Source of the DNA: Variovorax paradoxus B4
Lineage (GTDB): Bacteria > Pseudomonadota > Gammaproteobacteria > Burkholderiales > Burkholderiaceae_C
Reading direction: 5' to 3'
Length of the DNA: 64,000 bases
Assembly (NCBI RefSeq): GCF_000463015.1
Contig: NC_022247.1
Coordinates: forward strand, 2,046,001 to 2,110,000
Shown: positions 46,736 through 55,669 of the stretch, piece after piece
How positions within the stretch are numbered: the first letter of the stretch is position 1
Layout: each line of letters opens with the position of its first letter
The notes under the pieces: model-generated
What the model saw: only the letters and a program-made list of their open reading frames with translations
Told to the model about the DNA's origin: nothing
The model's database searches: none
Program-made: the position numbers and the translations under genes

Positions 46736-46759
46736 GCTACAGATTTTGTAGCAATTTTT
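46736..46759 (+). terminator. Weak hairpin with T-run before infC
   Basis: GCTACA, 5-base loop, TGTAGC, then AATTTTTG. A six-pair stem with an imperfect U-tract in the thrS-infC gap could act as a weak terminator or processing site that sets the ratio of thrS to the ribosomal genes. The evidence is only structural. Confidence 0.35.
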
Positions 46760-46773
46760 GAAGGATTCTGACC

Positions 46774-47379
46774 ATCGCTACTGCATTTCGCGACCGCCGC
46801 CACCGCGAGGAACGCCAACACCGCCTGAACCGGGAAATCATGGCCCCGGAAGTCCGCCTTGTAGGCCCGGAAAACGAGCCATTGGGTGTTATGAGTCTCT
46901 CCGAGGCCTTGCGCCTTGCCGGTGAGGCTGACGTGGATCTGGTAGAGGTCGTTGCCGCGGCCAATCCGCCCGTCTGCCGTCTGATCGAGTACGGCAAGTT
47001 CAAGTACCACGAGCAGAAGAAGGCGGCCGAGGCGAAGTCGAAGCAGAAGGTCATCGAGGTCAAGGAAATCAAGTTCCGCCCCGGTACCGACGATGGCGAC
47101 TACAACATCAAGATGCGCAATATCCGGCGCTTTCTTGAAGAGGGCGACAAATGCAAGATCACGCTGCGCTTCCGCGGCCGCGAGATCACGCACCAGGAAC
47201 TCGGTCTGGCGTTGCTGCAGCGAATTCGCGATGAGTTGGGCGACCTGATCGTCGTGGAGCAGTTCCCCAAGCTCGAAGGCCGGCAAATGATCATGATGAT
47301 CGCGCCGGGCCGCAAGAAGCCGGGTGGCGGTACCGCCAAGCCCGCTTCGTCGGAAACGCCGGCGCCCGCGGCGGCCTGA
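46774..47379 (+). CDS. infC: Translation initiation factor IF-3, predicted ATC start
   Basis: IF-3 keeps 30S subunits free and checks the start codon-initiator tRNA match. The first ATG in frame (46840) would delete the N-terminal 22 residues. Reading back gives [19 protein letters not shown] before [19 protein letters not shown], which is the normal beta-proteobacterial N-terminus, and the codon is ATC with GAAGGA about eight bases upstream. infC is known to start at rare codons (AUU in E. coli) and so to regulate itself. With this start the protein has 201 residues; the C-terminal domain begins near [15 protein letters not shown]. The alanine/proline tail is usual. Confidence 0.9.
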   Translation: MATAFRDRRHREERQHRLNREIMAPEVRLVGPENEPLGVMSLSEALRLAGEADVDLVEVVAAANPPVCRLIEYGKFKYHEQKKAAEAKSKQKVIEVKEIKFRPGTDDGDYNIKMRNIRRFLEEGDKCKITLRFRGREITHQELGLALLQRIRDELGDLIVVEQFPKLEGRQMIMMIAPGRKKPGGGTAKPASSETPAPAAA

Positions 47380-47543
47380 AAAGGCTGGCTGGGCGACAGA
47401 GAGAGCAGGGTTTTAAAGAGTTTCGCCGTTGCCGGCGCTTCGCAAGAAGGGCAGGCAGGGGCGGAATAAAGAAGTGTCTCGGGGCCAACAAGTCCGTGGA
47501 GTATCCGCGGCGCCTCACGAGCACAAACTAAAGGAGCATTCAC

Positions 47544-47747
47544 ATGCCCAAAATGAAGACCAAGAGCAGCGCGAAAAAACGTTTCCGCGTTCGTCCCGGT
47601 GGCACCGTCAAGCGCGGTCAAGCCTTCAAGCGTCACATCTTGACGAAGAAGACCACCAAGAACAAGCGTCACCTGCGTGGTGCAGTCGCAGTGCATGAGA
47701 CCAACATGGTTTCTGTCGCCGCCATGCTGCCCGGCCGTGGCATTTAA
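47544..47747 (+). CDS. rpmI: 50S ribosomal protein L35
   Basis: A 67-residue bL35: [20 protein letters not shown] at the N-terminus, basic, ending LPGRGI. AAGGAG lies upstream of the ATG. 24 bases separate it from rplT. The 164-base gap before it contains no other gene that I can support. Confidence 0.96.
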   Translation: MPKMKTKSSAKKRFRVRPGGTVKRGQAFKRHILTKKTTKNKRHLRGAVAVHETNMVSVAAMLPGRGI

Positions 47748-47771
47748 CTCAGACGAACAAGGAGTACACAC

Positions 47772-48131
47772 ATGCCTCGCGTCAAACGTGGTGTAACGGC
47801 TCGCGCCCGCCACAAGAAAGTTCTCGCACTCGCCAAGGGTTTCCGCGGTCGCCGCGGCAATGTCTTCCGCATCGCCAAACAGGCGGTGATGAAGGCTGGG
47901 CAATACGCCTACCGTGACCGCCGCACCAAGAAGCGCGTGTTCCGTCAACTGTGGATCGCGCGTATCAACGCCGCCTCGCGTGAACTGGGCCTGACCTACA
48001 GCCAGTTCGCCAACGGCATCCGCAAGGCCGGAATCGAGATCGACCGCAAGATGCTTGCGGACATCGCAGTGCACGACAAGGCCGCTTTTGCCGGCATCGT
48101 GGAGCAGGTCAAGGCCAAGCTGGCTGCTTGA
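47772..48131 (+). CDS. rplT: 50S ribosomal protein L20
   Basis: A 119-residue bL20, early assembly protein and, in E. coli, translational repressor of rpmI-rplT. Starts [20 protein letters not shown] and has the RNA-binding N-terminal extension and globular C-terminus ([20 protein letters not shown]). AAGGAG-like site upstream. A terminator-like hairpin follows. Confidence 0.97.
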
Positions 48132-48184
48132 TTCTGCACAGCAGGGGTGCTGCCTTCGGGCGGCTTCCTGCGCCCACGACACAA

Positions 48185-48219
48185 GGGCTGGCGCTTGAAA
48201 AGGCTCCAGCTCTTTTTTT
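48185..48219 (+). terminator. Intrinsic terminator/attenuator between rplT and pheS
   Basis: GGGCTGG (48185-48191), 14-base loop, CCAGCTC (48206-48212; one G-U pair), then seven T residues. It lies 54 bases after rplT and 25 before pheS. Because pheST otherwise follow without a visible promoter, partial read-through is likely. No leader peptide rich in Phe was seen just upstream of it. Confidence 0.65.
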
Positions 48220-48244
48220 ATTTCCCCGCCTATTTTTTGTTGCT

Positions 48245-49321
48245 ATGAACGAGTTGGACTCCCTTGTCGACACCGCACGCGCTGCCTTCGCCGAAGCGAA
48301 AACGCCCGCCGAGCTCGAAAACGCCAAGGCGCAGTTCCTCGGCAAGTCGGGCCGCATCACCGAGCTGATGAAGGGCATGGCCGCGCTCAGCGTCGACGAG
48401 AAGAAGTCGCGCGGCGCCGCCATCAACGTGGCCAAGCAGGCCATCGAGTCCTCGCTGACCGAGCGGCGCCAGCAGCTGGCCGACGAAGAGCTTTCGCTGC
48501 AGCTGCGTGCCGAGGCGCTCGACGTGAGCCTGCCCGGCCGCCGCCGCATTCCGGGAGGCCTGCACCCCGTGAGCCGCACCCTGGAGCGCATCGAGGAGAT
48601 CTTCTCGAGCATGGGCTTCGACGTGGCCGACGGCCCCGAGATCGAGAGCGACTGGCACAGCTTCACCTCGCTCAACAACCCGCCGAACCATCCGGCGCGT
48701 TCGATGCAGGACACCTTCTACGTCGACCTGAATGGCGACGACGGCATTCCCTACAACCTGCGTCCGCACACCAGCCCGATGCAGGTGCGCTATGCGCATC
48801 AGCACATCAAGAAGTACGCCGCCGAATTCGCGGCGGCCGCGGCCGACACCACCGGCACCGTGAAGGCGCCCGAGATCCGCGTGATTGCGCCCGGCCGCAC
48901 CTACCGTGTCGACAGCGACGCCACGCACTCGCCCATGTTCCACCAGTGCGAAGGCCTGTGGCTCGGCGAGAACGTGAGTTTCAAGGACCTGAAGGTCGTG
49001 TTCACCGACTTCTGCCGCACCTTCTTCGAGCGCGACGACCTCGTGCTGCGCTTCCGCCCGAGCTTCTTCCCGTTCACCGAGCCCAGCGCCGAGATCGACA
49101 TCCAGTTTGCGAGCGGCCCGCTGGCCGGCCGCTGGCTCGAGGTGTCGGGCTCCGGCCAGGTGCATCCGAACGTGGTGCGCAACATGGGGCTCGACCCCGA
49201 GCGCTACATCGGCTTTGCCTTTGGCATGGGCCCCGACCGGCTCACCATGCTGCGCTATGGCGTGAACGACCTGCGGCTGTTCTTCGACGGCGACTTGCGC
49301 TTTCTCTCGCAGTTCCAGTAA
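48245..49321 (+). CDS. pheS: Phenylalanyl-tRNA synthetase alpha subunit
   Basis: A 358-residue catalytic subunit of the alpha2-beta2 PheRS. N-terminal coiled coil (about 1-85), then the class II core: [17 protein letters not shown], motif 2 around [26 protein letters not shown] and motif 3 [20 protein letters not shown] at [13 protein letters not shown]; the frame is open further upstream without a suitable ribosome site. Confidence 0.97.
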   Translation: MNELDSLVDTARAAFAEAKTPAELENAKAQFLGKSGRITELMKGMAALSVDEKKSRGAAINVAKQAIESSLTERRQQLADEELSLQLRAEALDVSLPGRRRIPGGLHPVSRTLERIEEIFSSMGFDVADGPEIESDWHSFTSLNNPPNHPARSMQDTFYVDLNGDDGIPYNLRPHTSPMQVRYAHQHIKKYAAEFAAAAADTTGTVKAPEIRVIAPGRTYRVDSDATHSPMFHQCEGLWLGENVSFKDLKVVFTDFCRTFFERDDLVLRFRPSFFPFTEPSAEIDIQFASGPLAGRWLEVSGSGQVHPNVVRNMGLDPERYIGFAFGMGPDRLTMLRYGVNDLRLFFDGDLRFLSQFQ

Positions 49322-49364
49322 GCACCCGTCCACAGAAATAAATACCGAATACGAGATCGAAGAG

Positions 49365-51806
49365 ATGCAATTCCCGGAATCCTGGCTGCGCGAGTTCTGC
49401 AATCCGCCCTTCGGCAGCGCCGAACTGGCCGAAACGCTCACCATGGGCGGCTTCGAGGTCGAAGAGCGCCGCCCCGTGGCGCCGCCCTTTACCCGCATCG
49501 TGGTCGGCGAGATCAAGGAAGCCGTGCAGCACCCCAACGCCGATCGCCTGCGCGTGTGCCAGGTCGACGCCGGGCAGGGCGCCTTGCTCAACATCGTGTG
49601 CGGCGCACCCAATGCGCGCGTCGGCATCAAGGTGCCCTGCGCGCTGGTCGGCGCCGAACTGCCGCCCGGTGAAGACGGCAAGCCCTTTCTCATCAAGCTC
49701 GGCAAGCTGCGCGGCGTGGAAAGCCAGGGCATGCTGTGCTCGGCCCGCGAACTGAAGCTCAGCGAAGACCACGGCGGCCTGCTCGAACTCGATGCCGACG
49801 CACCCATTGGCGCCGACGTGCGCGACGTGCTCAAGCTCGACGACGCGCTGCTCACGCTCAAGCTCACGCCCAACCTCGCGCATGGCCTGAGCGTCTATGG
49901 CGTTGCGCGCGAGCTCGCGGCACTGACCGGTGCGCCGCTCAGGACGCCCGCCATCGCGCCGGTGGCGGCATCGTTTGCCGACGTGTTGCCGGTGAAGGTG
50001 GAAGCGCCCGAACTCTGCGGCCGCTTCTCGGGGCGCATCGTGCGCGGCGTGAACACCAAGGTGGCCACGCCGGCCTGGATGGTCGATCGCCTCGCGCGCT
50101 GCGGCCAGCGCAGCGTGACGCCGCTGGTCGACATCTCGAACTACGTCATGTTCGAGTACGGCCAGCCCAGCCACATCTTCGACCTCGACAAGATTCATGG
50201 CGGCCTCACGGTGCGCTGGGGCAAGGCGGGCGAGCAGCTCAAGCTGCTCAACGGCAACACCATCGGCGTCGACGACAAGGTCGGCGTGATTGCCGACGAC
50301 CAGGCCGTCGAATCGCTCGCGGGCATCATGGGCGGCGATGCCACCTCGGTGTCCGACGACACGCGCAACATCTACGTGGAGGCCGCGTTCTGGTGGCCCG
50401 AAGCCGTTCAGGGCCGCTCGCGCCGCTTCAACTTCTCGACCGATGCGGGGCATCGCTACGAGCGCGGCGTCGATCCGAGCCGCACGGTGGAAATCATCGA
50501 GCGCATCACGCAGCTGGTCATCGAGATCTGCGGCGGCCAGGCCGGCGCCATGGACGACAAGATCCTGAACGTGCCCGAGGCCATGCCCGTCACGCTGCGC
50601 GTGGCGCGTGCCGCGCGCGTCATTGGCATGCCGCTCACGCAGGCGCAATGCGCCGACGCGCTGCGCCGCCTCGGCTTTGCGTTGCGCGAAGGCGAGGGCA
50701 CGTTGACCGTCACGCCGCCGCCGCATCGCTTCGACCTGCTGATCGAGGAAGACCTGATCGAAGAGGTCGCGCGCCTGATCGGCTTCAACAACCTGCCGAC
50801 CAATGCGCCGCTGGCGCCCATCACCGCGCGCGTGCGGCCCGAGGCCCAGCGCAGCCGCTTCGCGGTGCGCCGCAGCCTGGCGGCCCTCGGCTACCAGGAA
50901 ACCATCAACTTCAGCTTCGTCGAGGCGCACTGGGAGCAAGACCTGGCCGGCAATGCCAATCCGGTGAAGCTCCTCAACCCCATTGCCAGCCAGATGAGCG
51001 TGATGCGCTCGTCCTTGCTGGGCTCGCTGCTGCAGGTGCTCAAGTTCAACCTCGATCGCAAGGCGCCCCGCGTGCGCGTGTTCGAGGTGGGCCGTGTGTT
51101 CATGCGCGACGACAGCGTGGCCACCACCGACAGCACCGTGCGCGGCGTCGACCAGCCCATGCGCGTGGCCGGCCTCGCCTGGGGCGATGCGGAAGAGGCG
51201 CGCTGGGACGGCAAGGCGCAGCGCGTCGATTTCTACGATGCCAAGGGCGACGTCGAAGCGCTGCTCGCGCCGCGGGTGCCGAGCTTCGAGCCGGCGGAGC
51301 ATCCGGCCCTGCACCCCGGCCGCTCGGCGCGCGTGATGGTCGACGGCAAGGCCATCGGCTTCATCGGCGAACTGCATCCGCGCTGGCGCCAGAAGTGGGA
51401 CTTCGCGCTGGCGCCGGTGCTGTTCGAGCTCGACCTCGATGCCGTCACCGCGCGCCCCGTGCCCGTGGCGCGGCCGGTGCCCAGGCACCAGGCGGTGGAG
51501 CGCGATATTGCGGTGGTGGTGGCCGAAGCCGTCACGCACAATGCGTTGATGCAGGCCATTCAATCGGCGGCAGCGGCGCAAGGGCTGCTGCGCGACGCCA
51601 CGCTGTTCGACATCTATCGTCCGCAGCCTGCGCGCGACGGTGCGGTGCCGGCATCGGGCGGACTGGCGCAAGGCGAAAAGAGCATGGCGGTTCGCCTGAG
51701 CTTCCAGGACGACAGCGCCACGCTCACCGACGAGCAGGTGGAACCGGCCGTGCGCGCCATCGTCGAACAATTGAGCGCCAAGCTCGGCGCACGCCTGAGA
51801 GGTTGA
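49365..51806 (+). CDS. pheT: Phenylalanyl-tRNA synthetase beta subunit
   Basis: A 813-residue PheRS beta subunit: tRNA-binding OB (TRBD) domain (about 40-150, FTRIVVGEIKEAVQHPNADR), B3/B4 editing module (about 210-400), B5 DNA-binding-like domain, catalytic-like core and C-terminal FDX-ACB anticodon domain (from RPVPRHQAVERDIAVVV). Length is normal. Its stop overlaps the ihfA start as TGATG. Confidence 0.96.
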   Translation: MQFPESWLREFCNPPFGSAELAETLTMGGFEVEERRPVAPPFTRIVVGEIKEAVQHPNADRLRVCQVDAGQGALLNIVCGAPNARVGIKVPCALVGAELPPGEDGKPFLIKLGKLRGVESQGMLCSARELKLSEDHGGLLELDADAPIGADVRDVLKLDDALLTLKLTPNLAHGLSVYGVARELAALTGAPLRTPAIAPVAASFADVLPVKVEAPELCGRFSGRIVRGVNTKVATPAWMVDRLARCGQRSVTPLVDISNYVMFEYGQPSHIFDLDKIHGGLTVRWGKAGEQLKLLNGNTIGVDDKVGVIADDQAVESLAGIMGGDATSVSDDTRNIYVEAAFWWPEAVQGRSRRFNFSTDAGHRYERGVDPSRTVEIIERITQLVIEICGGQAGAMDDKILNVPEAMPVTLRVARAARVIGMPLTQAQCADALRRLGFALREGEGTLTVTPPPHRFDLLIEEDLIEEVARLIGFNNLPTNAPLAPITARVRPEAQRSRFAVRRSLAALGYQETINFSFVEAHWEQDLAGNANPVKLLNPIASQMSVMRSSLLGSLLQVLKFNLDRKAPRVRVFEVGRVFMRDDSVATTDSTVRGVDQPMRVAGLAWGDAEEARWDGKAQRVDFYDAKGDVEALLAPRVPSFEPAEHPALHPGRSARVMVDGKAIGFIGELHPRWRQKWDFALAPVLFELDLDAVTARPVPVARPVPRHQAVERDIAVVVAEAVTHNALMQAIQSAAAAQGLLRDATLFDIYRPQPARDGAVPASGGLAQGEKSMAVRLSFQDDSATLTDEQVEPAVRAIVEQLSAKLGARLRG

Positions 51807-52183
51807 TGAGAATGAACGCTGCGGAATTCACGCTCGAAGCCCTCGAAACGCCCGCACTCACCAAGGCGCATCTGGCCGATTTGCTGTTCGAGCAGATCGG
51901 CCTCAACAAGCGCGAATCCAAGGACATGGTCGAGGCTTTCTTCGACCTCATTGCCAACAGCCTGATCGAGGGTACCGACGTCAAGATCTCCGGCTTCGGC
52001 AACTTCCAGATCCGCGTGAAGGCACCGCGGCCGGGCCGCAACCCGCGCACCGGCGAGGCCATTCCCATCGGCGAGCGCCGCGTGGCCACCTTCCACGCGA
52101 GCGCCAAGCTCAAGGAACAAATCCACGGAAGCATCGAGCAGAACGGCACTTCCGAGGTCGAGTGGAGCCTGGGCGCCGAATAA
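51806..52183 (+). CDS. ihfA: Integration host factor alpha subunit
   Basis: A 125-residue DNA-bending protein that pairs with IhfB in nucleoid structure, recombination and promoter control. HU/IHF motif: TDVKISGFGNFQIRVKAPRPGRNPRTGE, whose proline-bearing arm (RPGRNPRTG) intercalates DNA. A longer N-terminal tail and an acidic C-terminus (SEVEWSLGAE) are visible. ATG overlaps pheT; a second ATG two codons later has better Shine-Dalgarno spacing (GAGAGG) and is an alternative start. Confidence 0.94.
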   Translation: MRMNAAEFTLEALETPALTKAHLADLLFEQIGLNKRESKDMVEAFFDLIANSLIEGTDVKISGFGNFQIRVKAPRPGRNPRTGEAIPIGERRVATFHASAKLKEQIHGSIEQNGTSEVEWSLGAE

Positions 52184-52248
52184 GTGCTTGGCGCCCTGCG
52201 CGTGCGTAGAGTAATCTCTAAGGTTTCCCGCGCACGGTCTTGATTTCA

Positions 52249-52725
52249 ATGGAGAAAACGCTCCCGCCCATTCCCGTCAAACGCTACTTCACCATTGGTG
52301 AGGTTGGCGAGCTCTGTGGCGTCAAGCCGCACGTGCTGCGTTATTGGGAGCAGGAGTTCACCCAACTGCGCCCCATGAAGCGGCGCGGCAACCGGCGCTA
52401 TTACCAGCACCACGAGGTGCTCATGATCCGCCGCATCCGCGACCTGCTCTACGACCAGGGCTTCACCATCAGCGGCGCGCGCAACAAGCTGCAAGAACTC
52501 GTGCAGGGCGAACGCGACCGGCGCAAGGCCGGCGTGGTGCCGCTCGAGGGCATGGAGGCCGTCGAGATCGACCAGGAAGAGTTCGATGCCGCCATGCACC
52601 AGGACGACAACCACAACAATCCCGAGCCGCAGCCAGCAGCGGCTCGCACGGTCGATCCGTCGCAGTTGTTGCACCTGCGGCGCGAGCTTTTTGAAATTCG
52701 TGAGCTGCTGACCGTCGGACGGTGA
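52249..52725 (+). CDS. MerR-family transcriptional regulator
   Basis: A 158-residue MerR-type protein with the winged helix at about 12-80 (YFTIGEVGELCGVKPHVLRYWEQEF, abridged to KRYFTIGEVGELCGVKPHVL), a short coiled coil, and an acidic Asp/Glu/His-rich linker. This regulator is found next to ihfA in many proteobacteria. No metal-binding cysteines are visible at the C-terminus, so it is not a mercury sensor. The target is unknown. The start is ATG rather than TTG three codons earlier. Confidence 0.85.
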   Translation: MEKTLPPIPVKRYFTIGEVGELCGVKPHVLRYWEQEFTQLRPMKRRGNRRYYQHHEVLMIRRIRDLLYDQGFTISGARNKLQELVQGERDRRKAGVVPLEGMEAVEIDQEEFDAAMHQDDNHNNPEPQPAAARTVDPSQLLHLRRELFEIRELLTVGR

Positions 52726-52751
52726 TTTCAGCCGGCTATAATTGAGAGCTT

Positions 52752-52828
52752 CGGTGTGTGGCGCAGCCTGGTAGCGCACTTGCATGGGGTGCAAGGGGTC
52801 GAAGGTTCGAATCCTTTCACACCGACCA
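52752..52828 (+). tRNA. tRNA-Pro (anticodon GGG)
   Basis: Cloverleaf read by hand: acceptor CGGTGTG pairs with CACACCG; D arm GCGC / GCGC; anticodon stem CTTGC / GCAAG with loop ATGGGGT (anticodon GGG, codon CCC); T arm GAAGG with TTCGAAT loop. CCA is encoded. The gene is intact. An integrase gene points toward its 3' end, so it is the likely attachment site of the island that follows. Confidence 0.95.
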
Positions 52829-52845
52829 AAATTGCTAGATAGATC

Positions 52846-52879
52846 AACGGGTTAGGGCCACAAGCTCTGACCCGTTTTT
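52846..52879 (+). terminator. Terminator downstream of tRNA-Pro
   Basis: AACGGGT (52846-52852) pairs with ACCCGTT (52870-52876), with further pairing of AGGGC and GCTCT inside, followed by TTTTTC. It ends the tRNA transcript just beyond the gene and lies within the first bases of the island. Confidence 0.75.
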
Positions 52880-52926
52880 CTTTGCCTTTGACAAATGGAT
52901 GGGGTCCCTGACAAACCCCGCCCTTT

Positions 52927-54096
52927 TCAGCTTCCGCCACGCCCCCCAATTGCGGACGGCAAGGGTGTTCCCGTTGGTACTTTGCGACGGTAGACACGCT
53001 TCGTGACCTTCACATCTTCGTGGTGCAACAGCTCTTGGGCGGAGACGTCGGAAGCGGAATCCGATGCTGCCTTCGCTCGCATGTCATGGAAGGTGATCTC
53101 GCGGGGCTGAAGACCCAGCTTCGTGCGCACGGCCCGCCACAGGGTTTTGAAGGCCTCTTTCCCGCAGGGATTCCCCTGCTTGGTGATGAACAGGTAGTCG
53201 CTGGGCAGGCTGGCCGCGCCGCCGCGGTTCTTTTTCCGTAGCTCGAGCGCTCGGGTCAGCGCTGCCCAGAGGTCCGGTGTCATGCTGTAGGACTTGGTGA
53301 TGTAGCCCTTGTCGTTGCGCTTCTTCGTCACCCGTAGGCTGATCTGCGTCTCGTCGTAGTCGCCGATCCGGATGTCGAAGATCATCCCCTCCCGGGCGCC
53401 GGTCTGCGTGCTGATTTCCAGCATGCACTGCAACACCGGGCTTGCCACGTTGTAGATCTGGGCGTACCGCTCGTCGCTCACGTATTGGTCGCGCGGCGCC
53501 TCTGGCAGGTATTCGATGCCATCACACGGGTTGAACGTTGTCAGGCCCCACCGCACCCGCGCGAGGCGGAACATGCGCGACAGCAACTGAATGTCCTTGT
53601 TCGCCGACGCGGCGCGCTCGCGGTTGTCGTGGAGGTGCTGCGTGACGATCACCGCGCTCAGGTAACCGGACAGCAGCGCTTGCACCTCATTTTTCGGGTA
53701 GCGCTTCGTGCGGAAGACGGCGCGAAGCCGGCGGATGCGGCCTTCGTATTCCTTTTTCGTGGCATCGCGCTTGATGGTCGCCAACTCGTCGGCCTCGTAT
53801 TTCCGAATGATCTCTTCGAGGGTGCCTGCGACATCGTCGTCCGGCACGGCCGCGACCAAGGCAGGGGAGATGTGCTTTTCCCACCAGAGGCGGGCCTGCA
53901 CCGGCGTCGAGCCGGCGCGCATGGACAGTTTGGCGTCGCGCAGCTTGGCCTCGATCTCCTTGGTGAGGCCGTCCGTGCCGCGCCAGTACCAGACTGCGCC
54001 GACCTTGCGCATGCCGCGCGGCAGGGTGATCTTGGAGTCGCCGGTGCGCGTCGACAGTACGCGCTGCTCGCCGCTGGTGCATGCGGGGCACTTCAT
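52927..54096 (-). CDS. Tyrosine-type site-specific integrase
   Basis: A 389-residue phage-type integrase. Catalytic residues are visible: Arg235 in TGAREGM, His337 and Arg340 in FHDMRA, a His in LLHHEDVKV and Tyr369 in KRVYRRK. The N-terminus begins MKCPACTSGEQRV, a short CxxC segment unusual for integrases, then a SAM-like core-binding domain (about 115-200). ATG overlaps the J-domain gene stop by 4 bases (ATGA), so the two are coupled. It points toward tRNA-Pro, as is normal. Confidence 0.9.
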   Translation of the reverse strand: MKCPACTSGEQRVLSTRTGDSKITLPRGMRKVGAVWYWRGTDGLTKEIEAKLRDAKLSMRAGSTPVQARLWWEKHISPALVAAVPDDDVAGTLEEIIRKYEADELATIKRDATKKEYEGRIRRLRAVFRTKRYPKNEVQALLSGYLSAVIVTQHLHDNRERAASANKDIQLLSRMFRLARVRWGLTTFNPCDGIEYLPEAPRDQYVSDERYAQIYNVASPVLQCMLEISTQTGAREGMIFDIRIGDYDETQISLRVTKKRNDKGYITKSYSMTPDLWAALTRALELRKKNRGGAASLPSDYLFITKQGNPCGKEAFKTLWRAVRTKLGLQPREITFHDMRAKAASDSASDVSAQELLHHEDVKVTKRVYRRKVPTGTPLPSAIGGRGGS

Positions 54097-54749
54097 GAGA
54101 TTTCCTTCAGCGCGTCGTCGCGCACCTGGTTGAGCTCTGCCATCTCGGCGGTGCTGCCGCCCTTGTCCGGGTGCGCGCTGCTGGCGCGCGAGCGGTAGCG
54201 CTCCTTCAGCAACTCGGCCGACACGGGGTAGTTGCTGGAGAAGCCGAGCACCTCGCGCCAGTGGCGCTTCATGCCGGCAACGATAGGCGCCGGCAAGGCG
54301 GTGAAGCCGGCGAAGGCCCGCTCGAGCACGATGGCGCCGCCGTGGCGTTCGATGGCGCGCATGGCCTCGATGGTGGCCGCGAGCGCTGCGATGTTCATCT
54401 CGACTTTCGTGTAGCGGTCGATGGCCATGCAGCGCGGCGCAGCGGTCCATGGGTCGTTCCAGCAGACCGCGGCGCCGGGGTCCGCCGGCTGAGCCTGATC
54501 GCTGCGCGGCAGGCCGTCCAGGCGAAGCTTCAGGTTCGAACTGAGCACCAGGTCATCGCCGCGCACGGCCATGCGGTCGAGCTCGGCGCGCAGGCGCTGC
54601 GTGGCTGCAGCGACGGTGATGTTCTGCGTGGTGCGCCAGTTGCCAACGCTGGATTGCTTTGCAGTGCTGAATCGTCCGTAGGCGCGCTCGTCGGCGGCAG
54701 TGCGCTTCCAGCCGGGCGGCCAGGCGAGGGGAAAGGCGGTGATGGTCAT
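54093..54749 (-). CDS. J-domain protein encoded beside the integrase
   Basis: A 218-residue protein ending in a DnaJ-type segment: LLKERYRSRASSAHPDKGGS (HPD motif) and NQVRDDALKEIS. The rest (residues 1 to about 150) is not recognised and has an N-terminal segment FPLAWPPGWKRT and a central RLRAELDRMAVRGDD. Phage-encoded J proteins recruit host DnaK to remodel recombination or replication complexes. The position next to the integrase, in the same transcript, fits an excision or replication role, but no such role is proven. Confidence 0.75.
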   Translation of the reverse strand: MTITAFPLAWPPGWKRTAADERAYGRFSTAKQSSVGNWRTTQNITVAAATQRLRAELDRMAVRGDDLVLSSNLKLRLDGLPRSDQAQPADPGAAVCWNDPWTAAPRCMAIDRYTKVEMNIAALAATIEAMRAIERHGGAIVLERAFAGFTALPAPIVAGMKRHWREVLGFSSNYPVSAELLKERYRSRASSAHPDKGGSTAEMAELNQVRDDALKEIS

Positions 54750-54781
54750 ACTGTGGGCCTTCTCAACGACGAGGGTCGAAA

Positions 54782-55051
54782 GTGACAAATCGAACGGAAA
54801 TAGCGGGTGAGGTCACAGCCAACGAGGCTGGGGTGTGGCGCAGCTGGCGCTATACAGCTTCCTATGGCACGCCAGTCTTCGACGGCGATCTGGTGCGTCT
54901 GGGCTGGTCTGCAACGGTGGACGGCATCCATGAGCAACCCGACTCGCGGACAACGATCTTTCGCGCGACATCGAACGAAGTCACTCCGGAACTGATTCGC
55001 CAGCAGATTGAAGTGGGCCTTCGAGCGCATGTGGCGGCGCGGGAGCGCTGA
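54782..55051 (+). CDS. Hypothetical protein, GTG start
   Basis: An 89-residue open frame (TNRTEIAGEVTANEAGVWRS...), no recognised domain; a mix of charged and aromatic residues with TSNEVTPELIRQQIEVGLRA as a helical C-terminus. No ATG fits, so GTG is used. Divergent from the J-domain gene. Base composition is slightly less GC-rich than the core genes, consistent with island DNA. Confidence 0.5.
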   Translation: MTNRTEIAGEVTANEAGVWRSWRYTASYGTPVFDGDLVRLGWSATVDGIHEQPDSRTTIFRATSNEVTPELIRQQIEVGLRAHVAARER

Positions 55052-55059
55052 GCACGCAG

Positions 55060-55284
55060 TCATTCGTGCCATCGAATGCAGCCGGCGCTCGTGCAGCGGC
55101 CGGAGGTCCGGCCATCGACAGCCGAGGCCGTGAAGGTGAGAAGTCCGCCGCACTTCGTACAGCGGATAGAGCCGCGCTGCGTCTCGGCAGGGCGGTAGTG
55201 AGGGGGCTGGCAGTGCTGCTTGCGCACCTCGGCCATTGCGCGCGCCACTGCGCTGGAGAAGGCGCCGAATCCGGGCGTGGTCAT
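55060..55284 (-). CDS. Small zinc-ribbon-like protein
   Basis: A 74-residue protein with CTKCGG and GRCTSAGC, a possible zinc ribbon of the type found in small phage regulators. The N-terminus is TPGFGAFSSAVARAMAEVRK. No family name can be given. It overlaps nothing and faces the upstream hypothetical gene tail to tail. Confidence 0.5.
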   Translation of the reverse strand: MTTPGFGAFSSAVARAMAEVRKQHCQPPHYRPAETQRGSIRCTKCGGLLTFTASAVDGRTSGRCTSAGCIRWHE

Positions 55285-55390
55285 AGGCGTGCTCCCACGG
55301 CGTGCCGTCCTTCACGCAGGGCCTCCGCGCACCTGCACCCCGTCACTCTGAAGGAGGCGCACGATCTAGGGCTTTCCTGGGGCCACAGCC

Positions 55391-55657
55391 ATGACAGACG
55401 ACAGCACGCCCATTTCGGACGGCCACTCCCTTGAATACCGTGGATTTCGCTTTGAGCTTCACGCGGAGGCCGCGCCCGCCGGCTACCGGCCGGTCGTTGT
55501 TCTTGTCCGCACACCTGCGCATGAGCAGGAGACCCAACTGCCGAACGACACGGAAGAGATCGTCTATGGCACCGAGGCGGAGGCAACCCGGCACGCGGAG
55601 CAGCAGGCGATGCGCTGGGTTCATGACCGCACCGGCGACGGGCAAGGGCAGTTCTAA
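55391..55657 (+). CDS. Hypothetical protein
   Basis: An 88-residue protein: SLEYRGFRFELHAEAAPAGY, RPVVVLVRTPAHEQE and EAEATRHAEQQAMRWVHDRT. Acidic, probably soluble. No domain recognised. Followed 12 bases later by another small gene on the same strand. Confidence 0.5.
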   Translation: MTDDSTPISDGHSLEYRGFRFELHAEAAPAGYRPVVVLVRTPAHEQETQLPNDTEEIVYGTEAEATRHAEQQAMRWVHDRTGDGQGQF

Positions 55658-55669
55658 GGAGCAACAGGC

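Noticed and set aside
49242..51770. 842-residue open frame antisense to pheT
   Set aside because: Mirror of pheT codon use, no family motif; pheT is intact on the plus strand.
52728..52997. Open frame antisense to tRNA-Pro encoding VGVKGFEPSTPC-like sequence
   Set aside because: This is the familiar spurious translation of the antisense strand of a tRNA gene; the cloverleaf and the terminator explain the region.
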